Origin: Photobacterium sanguinicancri
GTDB taxonomy: Bacteria; Pseudomonadota; Gammaproteobacteria; Enterobacterales; Vibrionaceae
DNA: 64,000 nucleotides
Assembly (NCBI RefSeq): GCF_024346675.1
Contig: NZ_AP024850.1
Location: forward strand, 2,480,001 to 2,544,000
Reading direction: 5' to 3'
Numbering within the stretch: position 1 is the stretch's first letter; every line of letters begins with the position of its first letter. The notes under the pieces are model-generated. The model ran no database searches, was not told the DNA's origin, and saw only the letters and a program-made list of their open reading frames with translations. The position numbers and the translations under genes were made by a program. Below, in pieces: positions 8,791 to 16,850 of the stretch.

Positions 8791-10812
8791 GTGAATAGCT
8801 TTGTTATTTTGTGCCTGGATGATGAGCCCAGCATTGTCGAGCGACTGCGGCAAGACCTAAGCCCATTCAGTGATCTCTTTGATATTGTCGAAGCTGATAG
8901 TATCGACGATGCCAATGACACGCTGGCCTTTATTGAGCAGCAAGGCCAACAAGCTGCGATGGTGATTTGTGATAACGATTTGGGTGCAGATAACGGCGTC
9001 GATTTCTTAGTACAATTAGATAACCACCCTGTCACTAAACGCGCTCGAACAGTCTTGTTGAATGACAAGCCACAAATTGATGTCATCATGCAAGCCGTTA
9101 ACGAAGGTCGGCTTAATTACTGCTTAACAAAACCTTGGCAACGTGAAGAGTTACACCGCGTCCTCATTAAAGAGCTCACAACCTACGTCATAAAACACCC
9201 CGATGAAGATTGGCTAAAATACAGCCAACTGCTTGATCACCGTCGTATTCTAAAAGCGCATATCGACCGGCAAATGTCGAGTTTTCGCTCGGGCTTTATC
9301 CGTCACGGTGATCAACTTGATGACACGACACTCGCCAGCCAAGTCACCGACGCCCTGCACAGTTTCTTTCAAGGCAATGATGAACACAAAGCGTGCCGCA
9401 CATACAGCGAAGGCCATGTGCTCACCCACGAAGGTGAAGCTAATAGCTTCTTATGGTTTATCACTCGGGGAGAAGTCGCGTTATATAAAAAAGATGAAGA
9501 TGGCTTTAAGCATGAAGTGGTACGCGTAGGATCTGGCAACCTGATTGGGGGGATGTCTTTTGTAACAGATGAAGCTTCATTTTCAACCGGTATTACCCTA
9601 TGCCAAACCGACGTCATTAAATTAGATCGACAGCTGTTCACTAAGGTCATGAATTCCCAAAGCGAGTTGCTCCCCCTTTTTACCAACCTTTTATTACGCA
9701 ACTTTAACCGCCGCTTACAAGGCAGCATCAAAACCGAAATGCGGTTACAGCAAACCCTAAAGTCACTTGACGAAGCCTATCAAGAACTTATCGACAAAGA
9801 AAAAATGGCAATGTTAGGTCAATTAGTGGCTGGCGTTGCGCACGAACTGAATAATCCAGTATCTGCCATTTTACGCGGCAGCGACACCTTAAAAGAAACT
9901 ATCTGTAAATTAACCGACTCACAGCTTAATCACGATAATCAAACCCAAGGCAATGTGATTTTGCAGCGTGCAATGCAGTCCCGTCCCCTATCGACTTCAG
10001 AAGCTCGACAACGTGCCAAGCAACTCGAAGCAACACTTGGTGATAGGCAAACCGCCCGCAAGGCCGTTTTAATGGGCCTCGATGACACCGATAGCATTGA
10101 ACGCTGGTTACTCCCACAAAAGCATCAACTCAAAACAGTGGTTGATGAATGGGAACACTATTACCAGATGGGTAATTTCTTACGGTCAATCAATGTGTGT
10201 GCTCACCGTATCGCTGACTTAGTCAAAAGCTTAAAAAGTTACGCTAGGCAAGATGATGAAACCACCCACGATGTCGATTTGCATGAAGGGCTTGAAGATA
10301 CCTTGGTCATCTTTGAAAACCGCTTAAAGCGACACCATGTCACCAAAGAGTATGCTGAACTACCACATATACGTTGCCAACCTATTGCGTTACAACAGGT
10401 GTGGACGAACTTAATAGCCAACGCTTTAGATGCGGTTATAGAACCCGGAGAGATTCGAATCACGACTCAATTCACTCCCAATAGCCACCAGCAAAGTATT
10501 GATATTTTAGTAGAAGATAATGGAAAAGGCATTCCACAAGCACAGCAAGAGAAAGTCTTTGAGCTCAATTACACCACTAAACGTGAAGGTAATTTTGGTC
10601 TTGGCATTGGTTTATCGGTTTGCCAGCAAATCATCCATCAACACAACGGGACCATTCGCATCGAGTCTGAGCCTGAAACCTTTACCAGAATGATCGTTAC
10701 TTTACCCGTTCACCCAAACTATTTCTCTGTTCAAGCAGCACCTGACAAAGCTGCCTCTTACAAATCAAGGTCGAGTCAAACAGATCAAGATAAAACGGAA
10801 CCCGTCAAATAA
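8791..10812 (+). CDS. Hybrid histidine kinase: receiver, cNMP-binding fold, HisKA, HATPase
   Basis: This is a 673-residue soluble kinase starting at a GTG preceded by AAAGGA. Domain order: receiver (1-125; D10/D11, D61, K114 KPW), linker, cyclic-nucleotide-binding fold (about 185-300), H-box LVAGVAHELNNP with H351, an insertion of about 110 residues rich in charged helices, and a HATPase domain with N540/N544, the intact G1 box EDNGKGI (576-581) and G2 FGLGIGL. The receiver has Asn91 where the phosphorylation-coupled Thr/Ser normally sits, so its switching may be unusual. It is 22 bases upstream of a stand-alone receiver gene and is a paralogue of the kinase at 1593-2984 with an added N-terminal receiver. 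Confidence 0.85.
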   Translation: MNSFVILCLDDEPSIVERLRQDLSPFSDLFDIVEADSIDDANDTLAFIEQQGQQAAMVICDNDLGADNGVDFLVQLDNHPVTKRARTVLLNDKPQIDVIMQAVNEGRLNYCLTKPWQREELHRVLIKELTTYVIKHPDEDWLKYSQLLDHRRILKAHIDRQMSSFRSGFIRHGDQLDDTTLASQVTDALHSFFQGNDEHKACRTYSEGHVLTHEGEANSFLWFITRGEVALYKKDEDGFKHEVVRVGSGNLIGGMSFVTDEASFSTGITLCQTDVIKLDRQLFTKVMNSQSELLPLFTNLLLRNFNRRLQGSIKTEMRLQQTLKSLDEAYQELIDKEKMAMLGQLVAGVAHELNNPVSAILRGSDTLKETICKLTDSQLNHDNQTQGNVILQRAMQSRPLSTSEARQRAKQLEATLGDRQTARKAVLMGLDDTDSIERWLLPQKHQLKTVVDEWEHYYQMGNFLRSINVCAHRIADLVKSLKSYARQDDETTHDVDLHEGLEDTLVIFENRLKRHHVTKEYAELPHIRCQPIALQQVWTNLIANALDAVIEPGEIRITTQFTPNSHQQSIDILVEDNGKGIPQAQQEKVFELNYTTKREGNFGLGIGLSVCQQIIHQHNGTIRIESEPETFTRMIVTLPVHPNYFSVQAAPDKAASYKSRSSQTDQDKTEPVK

Positions 10813-10834
10813 GACACTCACATAAGGAAATGCT

Positions 10835-11335
10835 ATGAAAAAATATATGATTTTATGTGTTGATGATGAACGTGAAGTACTCGACAGCGTATTACACGAC
10901 CTTGATGCCTTAGGTGAGCATTTCATCCTTGAAGCCGCGGAATCTGTGGACGAAGCCAAAGAAGTATTAGCCGACGCCATTGCCGACCATATTCCGTTAG
11001 CCTTGATTTTATGCGACCACATCATGCCCAGAGAAACAGGCATTCACTTTTTAATTGAATTAAAACAGCAAGATGAAACTAAAGCGGCACGTAAAGTATT
11101 GCTGACGGGACAAGCTGGCTTAGAAGAAACCGTCCAAGCCGTTAATAACGCAAGCTTGGATTATTATATTGCGAAACCCTGGGATGGTGAGAGCTTAAAA
11201 GAGATTGTGATTGAACAACTTACAACCTATATGATTGACAACGAGAAAGAGTTAATGCCGTGGGCACGCATATTAAATGCGGCAAAAATCATGCAAGCAA
11301 TGAGCGATCGCCGCTTGTCATTATCCGACGGTTAA
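10835..11335 (+). CDS. Stand-alone receiver-domain response regulator (KPW type)
   Basis: This 166-residue receiver has a helical C-terminal tail but no DNA-binding or enzymatic output domain. It has D10/D11, D61 (LCDHIMP), T91 (LLTGQA) and K114 (AKPWD), all at the same positions as in the paralogue at 1100-1573. ATAAGGA precedes the ATG. It follows the hybrid kinase by 22 bases and is presumably its partner, perhaps in a phosphorelay with the kinase's own receiver. The tail LTTYMIDNEKELMPWARIL also occurs in related form at the end of the hybrid's receiver, pointing to duplication. Confidence 0.85.
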   Translation: MKKYMILCVDDEREVLDSVLHDLDALGEHFILEAAESVDEAKEVLADAIADHIPLALILCDHIMPRETGIHFLIELKQQDETKAARKVLLTGQAGLEETVQAVNNASLDYYIAKPWDGESLKEIVIEQLTTYMIDNEKELMPWARILNAAKIMQAMSDRRLSLSDG

Positions 11336-11368
11336 TCATCATACAAACTTTGCGCTAGAACTGAGAAG

Positions 11369-11384
11369 TGTTATCTTTATCACA
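11369..11384. promoter_or_regulatory. CRP-like site upstream of ldhA
   Basis: TGTTAT-CTTT-ATCACA differs from the symmetric CRP core TGTGAT-N4-ATCACA at one position. It ends 29 bases before the ldhA start codon, so it overlaps or lies just downstream of any promoter placed in this 78-base gap and could repress as well as activate. Confidence 0.45.
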
Positions 11385-11413
11385 AAATCTAAGTTCTCCT
11401 AAAAGGTGACGCT

Positions 11414-12412
11414 ATGAAAGTTGCAGTCTTTAGCACAAAAAAATACGACCAAAAATCCTTTGAGTTGATCAATCAACATTATCAGCTTGAGCTTTCTTAT
11501 TTTGAGTTCCGCTTAACAGAGCAAACAGCGCGCATGGCACAAGGTTTTGATGCTGTATGTGCGTTTGTGAATGACGACTTATCACAACCTGTTTTAGCGC
11601 AACTGGCTAAAGCAGGCGTTCGCCTTATTGCTATGCGCTGTGCTGGGTTTGATAAAGTAGATCTTAATGCCGCACAGGCTCTCAATATTCAAGTAGTACG
11701 TGTACCTGCATACTCACCAGAAGCGATTGCCGAACATACTCTTGGCCTAATGCTGAGCCTGAATCGTCGTATCCATCGTGCTTACCAACGTACACGCGAT
11801 GCCAACTTTTCACTTGAAGGGTTAACCGGCTTTAACTTTAACGGTAAAACCGTCGGTGTTATTGGTACTGGTCGCATTGGTATTGCAACCATGCGTATTT
11901 TAAAAGGGCTCGGCATGAATATTTTGGCTTACGACCCCTTTGAAAACCCAGCAGCCATTGAGCTAGGTGCAATCTATACCAGCCTTGAAGATATCTACCG
12001 CCAAGCAAACGTGATCACCCTTCACTGCCCAATGACAGATGAAAACTACCATATGTTAAATGCTCAAGCTTTCGAGCAAATGCAAGATGGGGTGATGATC
12101 ATCAATACCAGCCGTGGCGGTCTACTGAACTCCAAAGATGCCATTGAGGCACTAAAAAGCAGTCGAATTGGGTCGCTCGGTATTGATGTGTATGAAAACG
12201 AGCAAGACTTATTCTTCCAAGATAAATCGAATGATGTCATCAAAGATGATGTGTTCCGCCGTTTGTCATCATGCCACAATGTGCTATTTACTGGCCATCA
12301 AGCTTTCTTGACCGATGAAGCACTGGGTAACATTGCCGATACAAGCTTACATAGTATTACCAAATTTGCTCAGGGCGAAACATCGGGTAACGAACTCATT
12401 AAAAGCGTATAA
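11414..12412 (+). CDS. ldhA: Fermentative D-lactate dehydrogenase
   Basis: This 332-residue NAD-dependent D-2-hydroxyacid dehydrogenase reduces pyruvate to D-lactate during fermentation. The Rossmann motif GTGRIG is at 151-156, and the catalytic triad is visible as R234 (TSRGG), E263 (YENE) and H295 (TGHQAFLT), at the same numbers as in E. coli LdhA (329 residues). AAAAGGTGA precedes the ATG by eight bases. It has a 78-base upstream gap with a CRP-like site and its own terminator downstream, so it is probably a single-gene unit separate from the signalling genes before it. Confidence 0.93.
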   Translation: MKVAVFSTKKYDQKSFELINQHYQLELSYFEFRLTEQTARMAQGFDAVCAFVNDDLSQPVLAQLAKAGVRLIAMRCAGFDKVDLNAAQALNIQVVRVPAYSPEAIAEHTLGLMLSLNRRIHRAYQRTRDANFSLEGLTGFNFNGKTVGVIGTGRIGIATMRILKGLGMNILAYDPFENPAAIELGAIYTSLEDIYRQANVITLHCPMTDENYHMLNAQAFEQMQDGVMIINTSRGGLLNSKDAIEALKSSRIGSLGIDVYENEQDLFFQDKSNDVIKDDVFRRLSSCHNVLFTGHQAFLTDEALGNIADTSLHSITKFAQGETSGNELIKSV

Positions 12413-12502
12413 CTCAAACTTAGCGTTTCATAAGGGCTAAGCAGCATAATGCTTGGAACATAAATAAACGCAAAGTGTGGCTGCATTCACACCCTCCCTC
12501 TT

Positions 12503-12537
12503 AATTTGGTGGTTATTTAACCACCAAATTATCATTT
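12503..12537 (+). terminator. Terminator of ldhA
   Basis: AATTTGGTGGTT (12503-12514) pairs perfectly with AACCACCAAATT (12519-12530), followed by a short T-rich tail. Confidence 0.75.
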
Positions 12538-12628
12538 TGAAGAACAAGTCAGTTCAAAACCTATTATTGGTATTACTTGTCCTTTAGAATATGACGAATT
12601 CTATTTTATAGCCTTTGGAATCTTTTTC

Positions 12629-13180
12629 ATGCGCAAAACACTTATTGCTACAGGCATTGTGCTAGCAACAATGACTGCAGCACATGCTGAAACACCAGCA
12701 ACTAACACCATGAGTAACTTCAGCTACGATTACGCAGAAGCGCGTATTGGTATTGATCCATTGACTTACGGTGGTGGCTTCAGCATGTCAATTCACCCTA
12801 ATGCGCACATTACAGGTAGCGTTGATACGCGCTTCAAAGGTGATTGGGATGCAAATGTTGGTGTTGGCTTCCACGCGCCAGTGAACAACTGGGCTGATAT
12901 TACGGGTGAAATCAAAGCCCTTAATGTTAAAAATGACCGTTACAACAGTTCTGGTGGCAAGATGGGTGTTGAAGTGAACTTAGGTGTTCGTCAATGGCTT
13001 GGTCCACAATTTGAAGTTGGCGGCAAAATTGGTCACACAACGATCAGCGACGATGACAAAGTAATCGGCTCTATCACAGGTCGTTTCCATGCAACCGAAC
13101 TATTCTCAATCGGTGCTGAAGGCAAATTCAATGGCCTTTACGGTGATCAAATCATCCTGACGACACGCTTTAAGCTGTAA
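12629..13180 (+). CDS. Small outer-membrane beta-barrel-like protein
   Basis: This protein of 183 residues has a clear signal peptide (cleavage likely after AHA, about residue 20). The mature part alternates hydrophobic and polar residues with many Gly and aromatic residues, as in eight-stranded outer-membrane barrels, and ends in TTRFKL. I do not recognise a specific family; it is in the size range of YfaZ or OmpX-like barrels. It stands between two terminators and is probably transcribed alone. Function unknown; the surface location is an inference from pattern. Confidence 0.65.
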   Translation: MRKTLIATGIVLATMTAAHAETPATNTMSNFSYDYAEARIGIDPLTYGGGFSMSIHPNAHITGSVDTRFKGDWDANVGVGFHAPVNNWADITGEIKALNVKNDRYNSSGGKMGVEVNLGVRQWLGPQFEVGGKIGHTTISDDDKVIGSITGRFHATELFSIGAEGKFNGLYGDQIILTTRFKL

Positions 13181-13209
13181 TCGGTTTTTAGATAATCCGT
13201 CAGTACAGA

Positions 13210-13240
13210 AACGGTAGCCAATAAGCTACCGTTTTTTATT
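13210..13240 (+). terminator. Terminator of small barrel gene
   Basis: AACGGTAGC (13210-13218) pairs with GCTACCGTT (13225-13233), followed by a T-run. Confidence 0.85.
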
Positions 13241-13385
13241 TTTCGCGATATACTCGGTCATATATCGCTGGCAGCAGCATAAGATACCGAGCCATATCAC
13301 ATACACTAGCAGCCAAGTACTCTGCCATTTACTCTCGGTTTAGGTATACTAGCCAGACATATTTGTCAGTAAGGCTCACAGCCAC

Positions 13386-13931
13386 ATGAAACAACTACTC
13401 GATTTTATACCGCTTATTGTTTTTTTTGTTTTGTATAAAACCCATGATATTTTCGTTGCAACAGGTGCCTTAATCATAGCCACCGCCATTCAAATTGCCT
13501 TGACGTGGTTTTTGTACAAGAAAGTCGAAAAAATGCAGCTAATAACCTTCGCAATGGTCGCTGTTTTCGGTAGTTTGACGCTATTCTTACATGATGAAAA
13601 CTTCATTAAATGGAAAGTCACCATTGTCTATGCGCTCTTTGCGATTGGCTTAGCGGTTAGCCAATTCATGGGGAAACCCGCAATTAAAAGCATGCTAGGC
13701 AAAGAACTGACTTTACCCGATCCCGTTTGGAACAAAGTAAATTTGGCTTGGGTCTTATTTTTTACCGTGTGTGCCGTTGTTAATATCTACGTTGCATTCA
13801 CTTTACCACTCGATGTTTGGGTAAACTTTAAAGTATTCGGCTTGCTTGTATTAACGTTACTCTTTACCCTTGCCACTGGCGGGTATATTTATCGCCATAT
13901 GCCGAAAGAAAACGGTTCAGACAAGCAGTAA
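13386..13931 (+). CDS. yciB: Inner-membrane septation protein YciB
   Basis: This polytopic protein of 181 residues (five to six membrane helices) matches YciB/IspZ, including the starting sequence [14 protein letters not shown] and the motif [17 protein letters not shown]. YciB affects cell envelope integrity and interacts with division and elongation proteins in enteric bacteria. yciA follows 13 bases after its stop codon, the conserved yciB-yciA-yciI arrangement of gammaproteobacteria. Identification is firm; the biochemical role of the family remains unclear. Confidence 0.93.
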   Translation: MKQLLDFIPLIVFFVLYKTHDIFVATGALIIATAIQIALTWFLYKKVEKMQLITFAMVAVFGSLTLFLHDENFIKWKVTIVYALFAIGLAVSQFMGKPAIKSMLGKELTLPDPVWNKVNLAWVLFFTVCAVVNIYVAFTLPLDVWVNFKVFGLLVLTLLFTLATGGYIYRHMPKENGSDKQ

Positions 13932-13944
13932 CTCGGAATCAACA

Positions 13945-14343
13945 ATGACCACAGAAAACAACATCCCACGCGGACAACTCCTTCTCCGCACCTTAGCAAT
14001 GCCAGCAGACACCAACGCCAATGGCGATATTTTTGGTGGTTGGATCATGTCTCAGCTTGATTTAGCTGGTGCTATTTTGGCAAAAGAAATCTCAGGCGGT
14101 CGCGTAGTCACCGTTTCCGTCGAGAGCATCGCATTTAAAGCGCCTGTCAGTGTTGGCGACGTTGTTTGCTGTTATGGTGAATGTAAGCGCATTGGTAACA
14201 CGTCAATGAGCGTAGGCCTTGAAGTTTGGGTTAAGCCAGTGGCACACGAGGCCGTTGGGGATCGCTATCAGGTTTGTGAAGCGACCTTTAACTATGTCGC
14301 CATCAATAGTGAAGGCCGACCACGCCCGGTGAAAAAAGCCTAA
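13945..14343 (+). CDS. yciA: Acyl-CoA thioesterase YciA
   Basis: This is a 132-residue hotdog-fold thioesterase that hydrolyses short- and medium-chain acyl-CoAs. The signature NGDIFGGWIMSQLDLAGA, containing the catalytic Asp, is at about 28-45, followed by SVESIAFKAPVSVGDVV. The ATG at 13945-13947 is preferred because it gives the family length and N-terminus; a longer in-frame start would lie inside yciB. It forms an operon with yciB and is followed by a strong terminator. Confidence 0.93.
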   Translation: MTTENNIPRGQLLLRTLAMPADTNANGDIFGGWIMSQLDLAGAILAKEISGGRVVTVSVESIAFKAPVSVGDVVCCYGECKRIGNTSMSVGLEVWVKPVAHEAVGDRYQVCEATFNYVAINSEGRPRPVKKA

Positions 14344-14348
14344 CTAGT

Positions 14349-14378
14349 AAAAAGCCTCACTTGCTGTGAGGCTTTTTT
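14349..14378 (+). terminator. Terminator after yciA
   Basis: AAAAAGCCTCAC (14349-14360) pairs with GTGAGGCTTTTT (14366-14377), with a T-run. It separates yciBA from yciI. Confidence 0.9.
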
Positions 14379-14479
14379 GTAGTGTGAAACGCTCTCATCG
14401 CAAAGCATTGATACCCTCGCGTCGCAAAGATACAATCAAGCAACTGATACCCAGATCTCCACAAAAAAGGAATATAACA

Positions 14480-14779
14480 ATGTGGTATGTAATCTTCTCT
14501 CAAGATGTTGAAAATAGCCTAGAGCGTCGTTTAAGCGTTCGTGAAAAACACCTAGCGCGTTTAACAGAGCTTCAAGCACAAGGTCGATTATTAATTGCAG
14601 GCCCAAACCCTGCTATCGACAGCGAAAACCCGGGTGAAGCAGGCTTCACGGGCTCAACCGTGATTGCTGAATTTAACTCGCTTGAAGACGCAAAATCATG
14701 GGCAGATGCCGATCCATACATCGACGCGGGTGTTTATCAAAACGTTATTGTTAAACCATTCAAAAAAGTCTTACCTTAG
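14480..14779 (+). CDS. yciI: YciI family protein
   Basis: This small protein of 99 residues has the YciI/muconolactone-isomerase-like ferredoxin fold. It begins [18 protein letters not shown] and contains the family's RLLIAGPNP motif and the [11 protein letters not shown] segment with the conserved Asp-Pro-Tyr. The start at 14480 has AAGGA nine bases upstream; upstream in-frame codons run through the yciA terminator. YciI-type proteins are proposed lyases or binders, but the physiological reaction is not established. It lies directly after yciBA but behind a terminator, so it may have its own promoter in the 100-base gap. Confidence 0.9.
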   Translation: MWYVIFSQDVENSLERRLSVREKHLARLTELQAQGRLLIAGPNPAIDSENPGEAGFTGSTVIAEFNSLEDAKSWADADPYIDAGVYQNVIVKPFKKVLP

Positions 14780-14863
14780 CTTAAAAAAAGACGGTATTAC
14801 GTCAATTGATTAAGCGGTTTAGAAAATCACTCGGTAAACACTAACAATAAGAAAACCACACTT

Positions 14864-15250
14864 ATGCTGAAGAAAATATTAGCGGTAGCTGCACTTCTGG
14901 TTTTGAATGGATGCGCATCAAGTGAAGATGATACAGCCATTGCTTTAGCAAAAAGCCGAGCTGCAACCATTAACGCTAAAGCGCCTTACGACAAAATCGA
15001 CGAATATAAAGTCATGAAAGCCCAGGCGAAAAATAAAACGGTTGTGATTACTGTCCTTTACGGTGGCGGAGGTAAAATGGCGCCATCTCAAACCATAAAA
15101 GCGGCAGCAGCAAACTATTGTAGCAGTGATGAACTCACACCACTTTTTGATGCAGGTGTTAGCTACAATATAAAAATCATGGACATGCGTGGGCGCACCA
15201 TGGTTGAACAATCAGTTTATAGCGAATACTGTAAACAACTGATGCAGTAA
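14864..15250 (+). CDS. Probable type II secretion pilotin lipoprotein, AspS/GspS-beta type
   Basis: This is a lipoprotein of 128 residues with a signal peptide and lipobox VLNGC (C17). The mature part resembles the Vibrio/E. coli AspS pilotin family: an IALAKSRAATIN helix start, the strand segment KTVVITVLYGGGG, AAANYCSS with C86, and SYNIKIMDMRGRTMVEQ followed by C123; C86 and C123 would form the family's disulfide. AspS pilotins target the GspD secretin to the outer membrane. No gsp genes are nearby, which is normal for this family since aspS is unlinked in Vibrio. The assignment is from remembered family pattern. Confidence 0.65.
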   Translation: MLKKILAVAALLVLNGCASSEDDTAIALAKSRAATINAKAPYDKIDEYKVMKAQAKNKTVVITVLYGGGGKMAPSQTIKAAAANYCSSDELTPLFDAGVSYNIKIMDMRGRTMVEQSVYSEYCKQLMQ

Positions 15251-15280
15251 TCGCGACAGTAAAGATACAAAGGTCACACA

Positions 15281-15316
15281 AAAATGGCCGCGAATATCAC
15301 TATTCGCGGCCATTTT
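15281..15316. terminator. Bidirectional terminator between convergent genes
   Basis: AAAATGGCCGCGAATA (15281-15296) and TATTCGCGGCCATTTT (15301-15316) form a perfect 16-bp stem with a four-base loop and A/T ends on both sides, serving the pilotin gene and the convergent methyltransferase gene. Confidence 0.9.
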
Positions 15317-15361
15317 ATTGCAAGAAAGCAATCATTCAATAGAGAGTACTCTCGCTGCACA

Positions 15362-16297
15362 TTATCGACAGAAGATAAGGGCTTTTAAGCCACCATCCGG
15401 ATCAATATCTTTGAATTCAGGCGGGTTTTCTAACCGCTCAATAAACTGTAGTTCAGGGGCTTCTTGCGCCATACCATCGATTAAGAACTGAGAATCAATA
15501 GATGGATCGTTCACACATGCCAGCACTTGGCCATTTTCAGTCAACAACTCAGGCAAGCGACGTAATATTTTTGCGTAATCTTTTGTGAGTGCAAAACTAC
15601 CTTTCTGAAAAGATGGTGGGTCGATAATGATCAAATCATAGGCACCCATTTTTCGCACTTTTCCCCAAGACTTAAACAACTCATGGCCTAAGAAGCTAAC
15701 CTTTGATAAATCATGATTATTCAGATGATGGTTATCACGACCTCGGCTCAACGCTGCTCTAGCCATATCAAGGTTCACAACATGCTCGGCACCACCGGCA
15801 ATCGCGGCAATCGAGAAACCACAAGTGTAAGCAAATAAATTAAGAACACGCTTACCTTCAGCCTGCTCCTGCACCCACTTACGGCCATAACGCATATCTA
15901 AAAATAAGCCATTGTTTTGCTTACGACCTAAGTCCAGCTTATAAGTCAGACCATTTTCGACCACATCTTGATATTCACCCAATTCGCCCCAGATCACTTC
16001 TGTTGGTGAACCATCACGATCACGGTGCTGGAGTAACAATGCCTTGGCACCGCATTGCTGCCATTGTGTGGTCGAGAGTAAACGCTGCAATAGCGCATTC
16101 AACTCAGAAAGAAATTCTTCAGAAAGCTCTTTGAATAAAGAAACCAAGACTTGATCTTGTAGCCAATCAACCGTGATTTGCTCTAACCCCTGCCAGCAGC
16201 GACCACGGCCATGAAACAAACGACGCACTTCAGATGGTGGTGTCGATAATGCATTAAGGAGGTGTTGTTCTAATTGAGAAAGTGCGTTTATATCCAT
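15362..16297 (-). CDS. Class I SAM-dependent methyltransferase (RlmI/RlmK-like fold)
   Basis: This protein of 311 residues has a C-terminal Rossmann methyltransferase domain. Motif I reads VLNLFAYTCGFSIAAIAGG, acidic motif II VVNLDMA, and motif IV IIIDPPSFQKG, the latter typical of COG1092 rRNA cytosine/guanine methyltransferases. The N-terminal about 110 residues lack a PUA domain, unlike RlmI. The natural substrate is therefore uncertain, with RNA more likely than protein. It is a monocistronic gene with a shared bidirectional terminator. Confidence 0.8.
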   Translation of the reverse strand: MDINALSQLEQHLLNALSTPPSEVRRLFHGRGRCWQGLEQITVDWLQDQVLVSLFKELSEEFLSELNALLQRLLSTTQWQQCGAKALLLQHRDRDGSPTEVIWGELGEYQDVVENGLTYKLDLGRKQNNGLFLDMRYGRKWVQEQAEGKRVLNLFAYTCGFSIAAIAGGAEHVVNLDMARAALSRGRDNHHLNNHDLSKVSFLGHELFKSWGKVRKMGAYDLIIIDPPSFQKGSFALTKDYAKILRRLPELLTENGQVLACVNDPSIDSQFLIDGMAQEAPELQFIERLENPPEFKDIDPDGGLKALIFCR

Positions 16298-16335
16298 CTT
16301 GCCAGTCGATTGTTCAGATAAAGGCGCTATTCTAA

Positions 16336-16383
16336 TACCAATTCCATTAATTAGCTAAACAGAATATTGCGCAGTAATTGGTA
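16336..16383. repeat. Imperfect palindromic intergenic element
   Basis: TACCAATT (16336-16343) and AATTGGTA (16376-16383) are inverted around A+T-rich sequence in the gap between two minus-strand genes. The wording resembles dispersed extragenic palindromes of Vibrionaceae, but no second copy was seen in this window. Confidence 0.25.
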
Positions 16384-16441
16384 CTTTGAGCCAGCGAGAA
16401 TGATTTGATCACTGATGCGTCAGTATGATCATCTAGCGAAT

Positions 16442-16648
16442 TCAAGCGACTAGCTTTAGTTGTTCTTCTTCAATACGGGAGCTGGCGAGTACAACATACT
16501 CAGCGGTGATTCGGACTTGGCGATGGCGTTTAAGACGGGTTTTAATAGTGTGGCGGTTACGACGGAGAGAGGCTAAATCCCAAAAGCGGGTTTTATTTTT
16601 CTTTTTCTTAATTCGCATACGTAGCGAGACGGAACGGGTCAGGCGCAT
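16442..16648 (-). CDS. Hypothetical small basic protein
   Basis: This protein of 68 residues is very rich in Arg and Lys (RIKKKKNKTRFWDLASLRRN) with a hydrophobic/acidic C-terminus. The ATG at 16646-16648 has GAGGA six bases upstream, an excellent Shine-Dalgarno, which argues that the frame is translated; the upstream TTG at 16660 is less likely. I recognise no family. The charge suggests nucleic-acid or ribosome binding, but that is conjecture. A palindrome at 16661-16678 lies in its leader. Confidence 0.45.
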   Translation of the reverse strand: MRLTRSVSLRMRIKKKKNKTRFWDLASLRRNRHTIKTRLKRHRQVRITAEYVVLASSRIEEEQLKLVA

Positions 16649-16660
16649 TCGATTCCTCAA

Positions 16661-16678
16661 TCTAGGTCATTTCCTAGA
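16661..16678. promoter_or_regulatory. Palindrome in leader of small basic gene
   Basis: TCTAGG-TCATTT-CCTAGA is an inverted repeat 12 bases upstream of the start codon and next to the Shine-Dalgarno of the small basic protein. It could be an operator or a leader hairpin. Confidence 0.35.
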
Positions 16679-16850
16679 CCGATATTATAGAGAAGTCGTA
16701 TTAAGATCGCATTTGCGTTTGAACAAGTTAGCAGCAGTTAAACCAAGTTATTTTTTGTTTTAACCATATTTGTTGAATAACGCTGCTATCCCTAAGCTAC
16801 CGGTACTAAAATCAAAACTAACGCACTGAAAAGTTGTAATAAGTACAGAC

